This document shows, piece after piece, positions 46,001 through 57,760 of a stretch of DNA of 64,000 nucleotides; within the stretch, counting starts at the first letter, position 1, and every line of letters starts with the position of its first letter. The notes beneath the pieces are model-generated. The model saw only the letters and a program-made list of their open reading frames with translations, made no database searches and had not been told where the DNA came from. The stretch is from Mikania micrantha (Eukaryota > Streptophyta > Magnoliopsida > Asterales > Asteraceae), in the NCBI GenBank assembly GCA_009363875.1, contig CM018692.1:384501-448500 (forward strand), written 5' to 3'. The translations under genes and the position numbers were made by a program.

Positions 46001-49000
46001 ACATATTTCACCGGTAATCTAAGTTTTGGGGACATAATTTAGGATGTTTTATTTGTTAAATTAAACATTTGTTGAATTGTAATATGTTCAATCCATTTCA
46101 CTTGTTTCCTTCTAGTCAATTTTTTTCCCTTTTATATAAATATTAGCTTTTTAATATGATAAGGATAAGTGATAAATGAATCTACAAGTTTATAAGTAAA
46201 TAGGTTGAATTTGAACATATAGTAACCCATATTGATATCTAACAGGATGAACTGTTGCGAATGAAGTCAAATGGTAATCAAGTTGACCCAGGCACAGGCT
46301 ATTCAACAGGTTGGAACGCTCGAAGAAGCTTAAATCTTTTGAAGTTTAGCTTGAATCACAATACAATGATGTTGCCTCATGTGGATGATGGTGATGATGA
46401 TAATCATGATGATGATGAAGAAATGGAAATAATTGAGGAAGCAGAACAAGTTATTTCAGCAGCCACTGAGTCATGCAAAAACATGGAATCAGGTAGGCAT
46501 TAAACCTTAAAAATAGTAACCTATTAAGCTAAAATGTATAAAAGCAGATTCGTTAACAACTATATCTTTTAAACAGATAATCAAGAAATCCTGATCCATT
46601 CGTTAGATTATAAAACAAGTGATCAAGATTGTTCAGCGAAGCCCAATGAAACATTTGCGCCAAAGAACTTGGAGGACGGTGGTGCCCCTAACCTGAGTAT
46701 ATCTGAAGTAACCCCAGTTCTGAAATCTCCCAACCCAAGCCTTTCTGCGCAAGTTATTAACAGTGGTAGAAAAAGTTTAAGGAATTCTTCCACTTTGACT
46801 TCTTCTCTGGAAACCAATCGGTTGGTTGCCAGTTTAATGAATGGGCTTGAAATAATTGATAAACATAAAAAAAATTCTGTCCTGGGGCGTTCATCATTCA
46901 GATTTTCATATAAATCAGTTGCTTGTGAAACGAAACCAGGTAAAAAAGAAATCGGTGTGCAAACAATTTCTCCAGAGAATGAGTTTTTATGCTGCAATTG
47001 TAAGTGTAAAGGTGTGGAAGAGGTGAAAGAGCCAAATGATGATTTGAGTTTACAGTTGGTTCCTGTTGATTGTGCCCCTCTGGATGATAATGCATCTAAG
47101 CAGATTGTTATTCCAAAAGTATGATCTTTAACAATAAAATTGGTTTGTAATTATTTTGTTTTCATTTTTGCTCTTATATATGTTTTAACATTCATGCAGG
47201 CAGTAGAAAAGGTTCTTGCTGGAGCCATAAGGCGAGAAATGGCTTTGGAAGAGTTCTGCACCAAACAAAATGGAGAAATCATGCAACTTAATCGTTTGGT
47301 ATGCTGGTTTTGAATTTTGAGTGTTTAATGTCAACATGAAGTGGTGTTTTTACCTTGTTATTCACTTTAATATCACAATAGGTGCAACAATACAAACATG
47401 AAAGGGAGTGCAATTCGATTATTGGGCAATTGCAGGAAGATAAAATAATCCGTCTGGAGAACCTGATGGATGGTGTGCTATCAGCAGGGGAGTTTGTTGA
47501 CGAAGAATCGAGATCTTTGGCAAATAAGCATGAGGTTTGCATTTCTGATTCTGGTTCTTTAATTACTTTGTCAACTCTCTACCATCTCAGCAAAGGTGGG
47601 GAGACAACCGGGTCGGAAAACAGGTCAAACTTGGTTGGGGTTGAAAATGGGTTTATCTTAACTCGGTTTTTGAAGACTAGCAAAAACTTTGTTGTCCTTT
47701 TTTACAAAGAATTTTATTAGTAATTGATATGTTTACTAAAACAATTTTGTATATCAGTCTAAAATTATGAATCATGTGATTTAGAAGGTTGAATGCATAA
47801 AAAATTAGCATTTTACAACTTTCAATCAGTGTGACCTGTTTCCCATTTAGCGAATTATTATTTTTTAAAACCACTGATGACCGCTTTTGTCATTTATCTG
47901 ATTTTTTTTGTTTAACCCATTTCACCTTTTCGAGATAATATTTGATTTAAGTTGACTCATTATAAGTAATGTGTCCATTTGAAACCTGTAGTGTCACCCC
48001 ATTGACTAATCTTTTGTGCTTCTTTTCCTACATGCAATACAGATTCTAAAGGAGAAATACGAGAATCATCCTGAAATTTTAAGGAAAGGAATCGAGTTAA
48101 AAATCGTTCAAGAAGAATTAGAGCGTTACAAGAACTTTTTTGATATGGGGGAGAGAGATGTGTTGATTGAAGAAATTCAAGATTTAAGAAGTCAACTTCA
48201 TTCTTATTTAGATTGTTCACCAAAGTTGACGATAAAAGAAAGTCCACTTTTGCAAATTACCAATGGTGAGCTGACTTTAGAGAGTGCCGAACAGAAAATC
48301 GAATCTGAAAGAAACAGATTTAACGAAACAGAGAGAAAATGGAATTCACTTGTAGAAGAACTGAAATCCCAAATTGAAGAAAGTTGTTTGCTTGCTGAAA
48401 AGCTAAGGAAGGAACTTGACTGTGAAAGAAAATGTTCAGAAGAACTGAAGGAAGCCATGCAAATGGCTATGGAGGGTCATGCTCGGATGCTTGAGCAGTA
48501 TGCTGATTTGGAAGAAAAGCATATCAACATGCTTATAAATAAACGGAAAGTTCAAGATTCAATTGAAGATGTAAAGAAAGCAGCAGTTAAAGCGGGGGTT
48601 AGGGGGGCAGAATCAAGATTTATAAATGCTCTTGCTACTGAGATTTCAACTTTAAAGGTTGAAAGAGAAAAAGAGAGAAGAAGATTCAGGGATGAAATTA
48701 AAGGCCTTCAGGAACAGTTAAGAGACACTGCTGAAGCTGTTCAGGCTGCTGGTGAGTTAGTTGTTAGACTCAAAGATGCAGAAGAGGCTGTTGCTATTGC
48801 ACAGGTTAGCTTCCTTTTTTTCTGTGTGTTTCTGTTTTTAGCTATCACACAAATCTTTTCAGGTTTTGTTTATTGCTAGAATCACAAAATTTCTTGCTAG
48901 CTAACACATGCATTACATACTAATCATAGATGGTAATAATGCTTCGTTATTATTCATGTTAAGATGATAATGTTTATACTCTTCACTTAAATGCTAAGGG

Positions 49001-51791
49001 TTGCTTCACAAATCAGAAAGTTTTATAAGAAAAAATTATGGTGTTGAGAATTTTAAAGCATATAGATGTAGCAAGATATACATGACATGCTAGTTTGGCT
49101 AAAATGGATCATTTTTCTACTATGGGTGAAACTATGCTGGCTAAGGGGCTGTTTGGCAACCTCTGTCTTATTAAGTACTGAACCAGTAAGAGGTCTGACT
49201 GGATAAGAGGCTCTGAACCCGTTAAGTGCTGAATCAGTAATATTGTTTGGTTGAACCTCTGAACAAATATGTAAAATGACTAGTTTATCCCTTTAGAACA
49301 TTATCACAGACAAATATCAAGAACCCACATTTTAGAACATCAAAAAGAAAACAACAGAAAATCCAAATCTTAGTAGCACATACCAAACAAAGGAAACGAT
49401 GGTGAGAAATTGGAAACAATAATTACAGTGGAACTAGAAGGATCAACAATCAAAGATCAAATCCTAGAAAGAAATCAACATTCCTTCAGCCAGGATAGAA
49501 ATATATGAGAAAAGCATCTGATGTGCGTTGATTGCCGGAGGCTGAGGTCGTCGGAGGAGGAGATTGCCTGCTGAAGTCGTGGGAGATGCTTTAGGGTAGC
49601 TGAAGTCATCAGAAAATCACACGCTGAAGTCATCGGAGATGCTTTAGGAGCTGAAGTCGTTAGAGATTACACGCTGAAGTCATCGGAGTTGCCAGGGTGT
49701 GCGTCGAAGAGGCAAGTCGCCGGAGTTCACAAGTCTCTGGAGATGCTTTGGGGGAGACGGGAAGTGACGTGGTATGGAGATGATTCGGAGGAGACGAGAA
49801 TGAGGCGTAAACACTAAAGAGGGGAGGGTACCCTTAGGGGTTTTTTTCATTCAGACTTGTTTTTGCGCTGATTGATTAAGAGCCTTGCTAAACCATTAAG
49901 AGGCATCTTTTAATTGAACCAAACAACTTTACCTCTGACTCGATTCAGACATTACCTCTGAATGGAATCATTAAGAGGGTAACAAACAGCCCCTAACACT
50001 TTTTTAGTCCATTTTCTAGATTTTTATGATTTATATTTAATTCTTTATTATTGGTAAAAAAGGAACATTGTTGCAATAACTATAATCTATGAATAAGACG
50101 ACCTAGGGGTTGCATACTTGCATGCACTAAATTAGACTTTTGACGAGACCCAGCCTGTTTCGTCCGTTTGCCCTTTCCACTTTTAGTTTAATTTGACTCT
50201 TTTGAAAGAACAATCAAGGTTAATCCATTCATAAGCAAATTGATTAGTGTCACCTCTAATTAATAGACCTTATTCCCATGAAAACTAGGATAGCTTGATG
50301 GGATGCCCCATAAAAAATATCTCCTTATTTTTTAATATTTCCCAACTAAAATTAGTGGTCGTTAGGAACATAGTAGTCAAAAGTGCCTACCTAGGATTCT
50401 AGACAAGCCGACAAGGTGAAGCATAACAAAACCACTTTGAGTGTAGTTAGGCATGCTGAATCGGAAAAACTGTCTCCCCCTGAATCGGCCAAAAAGAGTT
50501 TCAATTTTAAAATCCAGTATGAAAGTTGTAACGATTAAAAATGGCCTAGACTAAACATGTCTTCCTAGTCTTGGGCGTGTGCTTTTTTAGCGCCTAGGTA
50601 TCATGCTCACTCTTTACGTCTTGAGCGGTTGAGCCTTTAACTACTATGGTCAATTTGTCTTGAGCCGTTAACTATTATGGTCAAATTTGTTGAACTTTTA
50701 GCATGTTTCATTGTTTCTAAGGAAGGAGGCTGAGATGCTAGGTTGGATTGACCAGAAACACTTTTTTATGCCCAAAAATTTTTACTTTTCTATGATTGGC
50801 TAATGGGCCAATTATGATTAAACATTTTGTAATATGTCAAAATGCATATGATTCAACATCAGTCATACCCAGTAATTTTTACTTGTAGCATGGCTAAATA
50901 CAGGGTGCGGGGAGGGTGGGAACTGGGAAGTAGGCAAACATTACCTCTATCTTTGCGAAAAGAGAGATTGCTTTCAGAGAGACCTCTGACATCATGAACA
51001 AGCAAACACAAGCAGACATAATCAAGTAAAATAAAGAAACATGAAGATAAGTGGAATGGTGAGATGATAACCGACAACATATGTTGAAGTAGATCAAAAG
51101 ACATAATATCGTAGAGCAAGAATATGTACGTATGCAGAATAGGTAGAAGCATGCAAAGTTCTTAACTGCTCATATACAAAATACTAAAATAGGTAGAGAT
51201 CAACGTCCTAAGACATCGCTACTCTACGTCCACACGAACTTCTATTTTGATTGTTTTTGGAGAGGTGCAATTCTAACAAATCCTGCCTAATCTATTCTTT
51301 GCAGTTCAATTTGGGTTATATATAATCCATTTGACCTGTTTTGTTTTATACATTCAAAAGACACTTCGGGCTATATATATAACCTATTTGAGCTGTTTTG
51401 TTGTATTTTTTTTTTTCATTTGACTCAGTGTATATAAGACATAACTTCAAGGAATCCATTTAATCCTTAGATCCTACCCCATTGCTTGACTGCTTGGTTC
51501 CTAATGTTTTACTCTGTAGTAGTCTAGTTTTAGATTTGGCAACTGATAAAGTCTTTTTTTTTTTTTTTTTGCTTTTTAATCATGCAGGCACGAGCTATAG
51601 AGGCTGAACAGGAAGCTAATAATGCTTCCGAACAGATTGAAAAACTGAAGAAAAAGCAGAAGACTGATGTTGCCCCTGTTTATGATATGCCAGTATATGA
51701 TACGGAGCCCAAAGAGGTATTTGAACAGTTCTTTTTCGTGGATAAAGAACCAACTTCCTGGTTCTCTGGATACGACAGGTGCAACATTTAG
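43023..51791 (+). CDS. KIN-12: Phragmoplast kinesin-12 (PAKRP1/PAKRP1L type), 16 exons, 1133 aa
   Basis: Exons: 43023-43343, 43453-43590, 43690-43773, 43895-44020, 44125-44184, 44265-44411, 44888-44983, 45189-45331, 45412-45561, 45667-45796, 46246-46492, 46577-47118, 47200-47298, 47382-47534, 48043-48804 and 51588-51791; all are in phase. The N-terminus has the group signature KSPLPPRPP. The motor spans about residues 108-450, with P-loop GQTGSGKT (180-187), switch I NMESSRSH (305-312) and switch II DLAGSE (341-346). A neck, an acidic Asp-rich patch (DDGDDDNHDDDEEME) and long coiled coils follow, and the protein ends SWFSGYDRCNI, as I recall for Arabidopsis PAKRP1. These plus-end motors sit at the phragmoplast midline and organise its microtubules in cytokinesis. 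It is some 150-180 residues shorter than the Arabidopsis proteins (from memory); an unseen exon is possible. Intron 15 is 2.8 kb and carries transposons. Confidence 0.93.
49145..49993. mobile_element. PIF/Harbinger-type MITE in kinesin intron 15, 849 bp
   Basis: The termini are GGGGCTGTTTGG and its complement CAAACAGCCCC, flanked by TAA on both sides (49142-49144 and 49994-49996), the 3-bp target of PIF/Harbinger elements. Subterminal regions share TTAAG, TCTGAA and GTTTGGTT words in inverted order. The centre (about 49530-49760) is GC-richer, with repeated GCTGAAGTCATCGGAG-like units. It has no transposase and lies in the same intron as other repeats, which explains part of that intron's length. 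Confidence 0.85.
50367..50650. mobile_element. Possible MITE in kinesin intron 15
   Basis: AACATAGTAGTCAAA at the left and the complement of ACCATAGTAGTTAAA at the right form a terminal inverted repeat, 13 of 15 matching, around about 280 bp. The right end is partly duplicated in tandem (TTAACTATTATGGTCAA at about 50666). No target duplication could be fixed. Confidence 0.45.
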
Positions 51792-53310
51792 GTACCAAAC
51801 TCGACTCAAATTTGTTTGTATTAAAGTTCTTTTTAGATATATATAAACAGAAATGTTATTTTTCAAATTTCAGCTTCACAAAAGCCTCCATTCACTCTTT
51901 ATGATGATAATATCGTTTGAAAATATATACTGGGCTCAGTGTATAGTAAGATAAATGATTTTTTGGATTCATAATTAGAAAATGCACGTTTTGTAGAATA
52001 TGAGATCCATTAATTTCTTTGGATAGAGGGAAATCTCCAAGTAGATCATGTCTCTGTTACTTAATATTATTGTTTTGATTAAAATATAATTTAAAAGAAA
52101 GCATAGACAAGGAGTTCACAACTCACAAGCAGCTTGTGGCATTGTCTTCTTTGATATTTAAAATTGTTTATATACTTCCATATTGTATTGTATATATATG
52201 TTAGCGTGAGTTAAAACTTTTAAGAGTTAATTAAACAAAGGGAGAATCACATATATCCCCCTGAAAAACTCACATATTTCTCCAAGGTACAAGTTTTTAA
52301 TGCACATATACAATACTCTTAAAGCATGCTTTGGAGAAATATGTAATCATGTAAGTTTAGAGGGGGTTATATGAAATTGCCCCTTATACAAATTGTACAT
52401 GTGGTTTGTAGAAAGTAGCATGTATAGGTATTAATAGTAAAAAATTACTAGTTTGGGTCTTGTGTTTTCAATCTTATAAATAGTTTTAAGTATTAAGACC
52501 AAATTTAGTCCGTTTTACTTATAATTATACATAAAACGATCCAGGTAACCTTATCATATTTTTGTTTATTAATTAATAATTCAAAAGGATACAATCTCTC
52601 TCTCTCTATACACACACACACATTGAATAAAAAGTTAGATTGATTAAAATATAACTTTTTGACATGATAAAATATGTCTTAACTACCCTTATATTAAAAA
52701 AATGGCACATGACAAGATCTTATGAATTTGACTTTTAAATAAAACATTAGATGATAGCTAATTGTTATTTTATCTATGTGGTTTCATTTACTATCCTACA
52801 CACACACACACACACACATAGAGATTAAATCTTGTGAAAATTTGATCTTTGAAAATAAAATTCTTAAACTTTATGTTCGTACTTCATCTGAAGTTTAAAA
52901 ATAAATATATGGTTCATATTAAAATTGATTTAGTTATTCAAACCTTAAATTTTTATACAACTTTAATATGTGTACCAAATCCAATGATTTTTTATAACGA
53001 CGTCACCAATTTTAAATGCATACACAATCATATATGTATGGAGGGGTGGGGTTGTGGCTAAAAAAACGAATCTTATAACAAAGAGGGTAGTGAATTCAAA
53101 CTTTGCTTAAACAAACCTAAAATTAAAAAAAGAAAAAGAAAAAGTCAGTTCAAAAAAGAAAAAAGAAAACTATATATGTATGGTACCAAGTATTGTTGCA
53201 GAAACTCATCTTGATTGTAGGCATTATCCATTATTATTCATCAAAATTAGATAGACTTGTACGTTTCATTGTCCACACAAACAGGTGTTCTGCAATCAAA
53301 TTTATATATA
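51792..53310. other. Kinesin 3' region and intergenic DNA
   Basis: The kinesin 3' untranslated region is expected in the first few hundred bases. A foldback-like repeat lies at about 52240-52384, and CT/CA microsatellites at 52590-52622 and 52798-52820. No gene is seen. Confidence 0.5.
52240..52384. mobile_element. Small foldback MITE candidate
   Basis: About 145 bp with long imperfect inverted halves. The left has GGGAGAATCACATATATCCCC followed by CACATATTTCTCC; the right is GGAGAAATATGTAATCATG followed by GGGGGTTATATGAAATTGCCC. It would fold into one hairpin. The target duplication was not identified. Confidence 0.5.
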
Positions 53311-53844
53311 GACACACACATATTACATACAGAAAAAACTAAGAAAACTTTTATTAATCAATCAATTTTGATTTTTTTTTATGTTTATTTATTATAAGTT
53401 TAGTAAATGTTATAAGTAAAATTGTTTTTAATAAACATGTGCAAATCACGAAGTTACATATATAACCTATAAAGTTATATAGATTTAATGACATGAACAT
53501 AATACATTTTTTTATGTTTTTTTGTTAGCATTATTTACATTATAATAAAAAATACAAAACAAAAAATGAAAAACAAAATTAATTGGCAATGATTGTGATT
53601 AGTTTTTAAGTTTTATTACATATATCTATATACATATAGATGTACATACGGAGAAAATTAAGAAAACTTATATTAAATAATTAATTTAAAAAAAAATTAA
53701 TGATTATTTATTATAAGTTTATAAAATGTTATAAGTAAAAATGATATATATAACTTATATATGTACTATATAAGTTATATATATCTAATAACAATGAACC
53801 AAATACGTTTTTTTTATTTATTTTTTTTGTCGGCATTTTTAACA

Positions 53845-55606
53845 TTAATATATATATTAAAAACTAACCCAATTGAATAGTAAAATAATTATATTATATT
53901 GAAATAGTAATTAATATATATATATATATATATATAGGGAAGGGTATAAAAAATAACCCTCATCTTTTACTACAACTACATAACTCATTTCAACCAATCA
54001 TAAATTTACACATAAGCTTTTCATTAAAATATTAAAAAGGGCATCCTAGTCATTTTACCTTTATAAGTTTTTCCCCCCATCTTTTTTAAACATTAATAAC
54101 TTTTTTATAATATATTATTTTTTAAAAAAAATTGCACCATTATATTCGTCTCATTTTTCTCTTTAATTCTGTTATAGTCTTGACTAATTTTTTTTACTTT
54201 TTTTAGATGCCCTATATTTACATCATTGTAACGAGCTTAAATATAACAAATTTAATTGAAACTTTTTTAAAAATGATAAATTACAGTGATGTAATTTACA
54301 TTGACGTAATTTATCGTGATGTAATTTACATTGACGTAAAATTTGGTTTCGGTTTTTTTGGTTAATTTGGTTCCGGATCGGTTTTTTCGGTTAATTCGGT
54401 TTCGGTTCGGTTTTTTTTGGCTTTTTGCTCATCCCTAATTTGTAACGAGCCTAAATACAACAAATTAGTTTGAATTGTTTTCGAACAATGATAAATTACA
54501 TCACTATAATTATCATTGTTAGAGAAAAAAAATCAAAATAATGTGTTATATTACATCACTGTAATTTATCATTGTAATTATCATTGTTAGAGAAAAAGTA
54601 AAATAATGTGTTATATTAATTACATCACTGTAATTTATCATTGTTAGAAAAAAATTTAAAATAATGTGTTATATTTATGCTCGTTATATCGATGTTAATA
54701 ATGGGCAATGAGAAAAAAAATTAAAAAAAAACTAGTCAACATTATAACGGGAATTAAATAGAAAATTACATCACTGTAAATAATGTGTTACGTCACCGTT
54801 AATTATGTCATTGTAAATTACTTCATTTTGTGTTACATTACTTCATTTTGTGTTACATTACTGTAATTTACCATTGTTAGAAAAAATTTTTAATTAATTT
54901 ACTATCGTTAAGCTCGTTACAATGATGTAAATACATGACATAAAAAATAAAAAAAAAAACTAGTCGAGACTATAACGAAATTAAAGAGAAAAATGAGACG
55001 AATATAATGGTGCAATTTTTTTGAAAAAATAATATAGTATAAAAAAGTTATGAATGTTTAAAAAAAAGGGGTAAACTTTATATAAATAACAAATGTCCTA
55101 AATACCCTTCATACTAAAGACAAAAGAATTGACACGTGGCACGATCCTATACATTTACCTTTTTCAAGTAACCATTGGATGATGGTTAATGGGTTGTAAC
55201 AAAAGATGAGGGTTATCAAAAATTCCATGCCCTATATATATATACATATACTATTTCAATATAATACACATACATGCATACATATATTATTAAATAATAC
55301 GAATACTATAATGACAAAACGTGGTTCTTTCTAGGGTTTCAGCGGTGTTTGGAGAAGATAACGGTGATTTATTTGTTTTTATAAAAAATTGATTTTGTGA
55401 GTATTTTTCCTATTATTTTCGTAACATATTTTTATGGATTTTGTATTATTTTATTTTTTAATTAGAAATTAGTATAAAATTCGTAATGAAAGATTTGATT
55501 TTGCTATGTAAGTATGTAACTTATACTTTTGCAAATGATATATAATACCCATTATCAGGATTGTATTGTTATAACCCGCCGCAACGCGCGGCGGGGAAAA
55601 ACCTAG
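53845..55606 (+). mobile_element. Non-autonomous Helitron with nested foldback element
   Basis: The 3' end has a GC-rich hairpin (CCCGCCG, loop, CGGCGGG at about 55575-55595) followed by a short spacer and CTAG (55603-55606), the classic Helitron terminus, and then host T. The 5' end falls at A|T where copy B of the flanking tandem repeat breaks off. It reads TTAATATATATATTAAAAAC, close to the usual TCTATATATATTAAAA type but with the TC apparently altered. Without its nested insert it is about 466 bp. It has no Rep/helicase gene, so it depends on others. Insertion between A and T without duplication fits Helitrons. Confidence 0.75.
53937..55232. mobile_element. Foldback element with long inverted repeats, about 1.3 kb
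   Basis: The ends share ATAACCCTCATCTTTT in inverted orientation (53958-53973 and the complement at about 55204-55219). Further in, TTGCACCATTATATTCGTCTC (about 54131) is matched by the complement of GAGACGAATATAATGGTGCAA (about 54994), and CATTGTAACGAGCTTAA by its complement near 54912. Inverted arms therefore span about 300 bp each. The centre has direct repeats of a TTACATCACTGTAATTTATCATTG unit type and a CGGTTTCGGTT-rich patch (54350-54425). It is inserted in TA repeats inside the Helitron. No transposase. Confidence 0.8.
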
Positions 55607-55700
55607 TTATAATAAAAATGCAAAACAAAAAATGAAAAACAAAATTGATTGGTAATGATTGTAATTATTTTCTAAGTTTTCTTTAAAATAAAGATTTTCT

Positions 55701-57660
55701 GTGGAACGCTCTCATATATATATATATAGAGAGAGAGAGTTTGTATCATGTGGAAATTCAACACATTTGCCCACATTGATTGTGGATAAAAGGAAAAACT
55801 TCACTGTTAAACGTGATCGGTTGATCGCATTCGAGAGATTTTGACTTTCCTGAAAAATTTTCACATGAACAACAAAAAACGTGAACTTTTAATAGGCAAA
55901 CTTGACAATGTTGATGATAAACAAGGGGGCATGCAACACTGGTGATTGAAGTCAACCTAGTTCAACTAAAAATGACGACTTAGCAAAGAAAAAAGCCGGA
56001 GGTTTGGGTTTTTAAGACTAGACCCGGCCCATGCTAGCCTGGATCAAAAATCATACAAGTGTTCTTTTTTCAGTTGCTTCCTTCTTGATCGTCAATGAAC
56101 TGGTTTGCGTAGGCATCTGAGGTGTGGATTGCGCAAATCGGCGGCAACGATGGTATTCCGATCAACACTCAGCGATGGTAGCTTGATCAAGATATTGATT
56201 TCTTAGGCAACCCAACTTTTCGGTCTCTTGATCAATTTTCATCTCTTCCTCGTGACAGTTTCTCTTAGGTCTTGAAGTCGGCTAAAAAAACGATCATAAT
56301 CAACTTCAAGTTTCTTTATCTTGATTGATCTCAATGAGCAGGTTTTTAAACCAACTCTACTACTAATTCAAGCACAAGACAAAATTAAAGAACACGATTA
56401 ATTTTGGAAGTATAATTAAAATCAAAAAAAGCCTCACTAAAAACTCTGATTAAATTTATGTTGTTTCATTATGTCTATAGGTACATGTAGAGGTGCTCAA
56501 ACCAGTTAACCAGTCCAAAACCGGTTTTGGAATCACCAAACCGGTTTCAAAGGCTAGTAACTGCTTTTATCAATAACTGGTTCGCTTAATAACCAGTTTT
56601 TCAAGCTCCAAAGCCAAAATCGATATAATAACCGAAACCGATTAACCGCCAAATAACCGATTTTTTACTGAGTTGGACCGGTTAACCGGTTTGAAAAAAT
56701 AGTTATTAACCGATTTGATATCTTGAAACCTCAAACCGATCCCAAACCACCGGTGTTTTTAGCAACCTAAAACCGATTCCAATAACCGGTTACATCAGGC
56801 CCCATCTACCACCAGTATTGTTCGTTTTACCTACTCGGAGCTCACGGATTTGATTTTGGTTACTCGGGTGAAAACTTCATAGGAGCATGCTTAACAGTGA
56901 AGTTTTCATGTGCTTCATAGCCAACCAAGCCCAAAACACGTTGATGATATGATGGGCGAATTGCTACTTATGAACTAGGAGTCTCTCCTGTTCATGGCAG
57001 TTTTGAGATTTGTCAAAAATATTACATATTTAGAAAATTAGTCTTTGAATAGGTCTTGTTATTTAGATATAGTCTTATTCATAAAGGAATGAAACAAAAG
57101 TGAGTAGCAATAAAGCAGACTTTGATAAAATAATATTGTCCATGCCCCAAAGTTTGTAGTAGAGGTATATTGTGTTAAGTTTAAGAATAGGATGTGTATG
57201 ATACATGATCTCTAAATATGGGATTACAACTTACAAGTATATACAACTTACAAGTACAAAAGTAAAAAGACTCCAGGAGGAGTGTAATAGGGTTTGTGTT
57301 GTAGTTTGATGCTTTTAGGTGATGGCATGGGAAGCTTCTCAAAATGTTTTGCTATGCTTTGCTTGTTTCATCTTTACACAAAAGTCTTGACTTTGTCTTT
57401 GAAATTAAAAGAATCTATGTTACATACTTGTTGTCTTTAGTATCATCTTATCTACTACTTTAAACATGTAAGTATGTCATCACCTACATCTACTAGGTAC
57501 CCAAAAATTATATAATTTACCTAAGAATTATATAATTTTTCTTGAGGGAAAAAAAAAAAGCCATCTATACAAAGGGTTGCTAAAAAGTAAAAACAGAAAA
57601 GGTTTGATATCCGGACAGATTCTATTCTTCAATTCTATCAAAGAAAAGACAATTTGTGGG
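55701..57660. other. Intergenic DNA with an AACCGGTT-rich patch, no gene seen
   Basis: No coding region is supportable. The stretch 56495-56795 is dense in AACCGGTT, ACCGATT and CCAAACCGG words and begins AGGTGCTCAAACCAG. It is probably a repeat-derived, self-complementary sequence. A GA/TA run lies near 55713-55740. Confidence 0.5.
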
Positions 57661-57760
57661 CATGAGCAGGACACGAAGCCAAGACTCGATATTCAAAAAT
57701 CGTTATCCCACACCTCATCCTCATATTCCCTCCCTCCCTCCCTCCGCCACCGGATCAAAA

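Larger units (their letters stand above)
53323..55700. repeat. Tandem duplication of about 320 bp, second copy split by a Helitron
   Basis: Copy A (about 53323-53640) and copy B share AAGAAAACTTATATTAA-like, ATTTATTATAAGTTTA-like and AAAACAAAAAATGAAAAAC words in the same order. Copy B runs 53641-53844, is interrupted, and resumes at 55607 with TTATAATAAAAATGC, which matches TTATAATAAAAAATAC in copy A. Confidence 0.75.

Noticed and set aside
53323..53844. Evenly spaced AT-rich direct repeats considered as a CRISPR array
   Set aside because: Plant nuclear context, only two long copies and no unique spacers; it is a tandem duplication.
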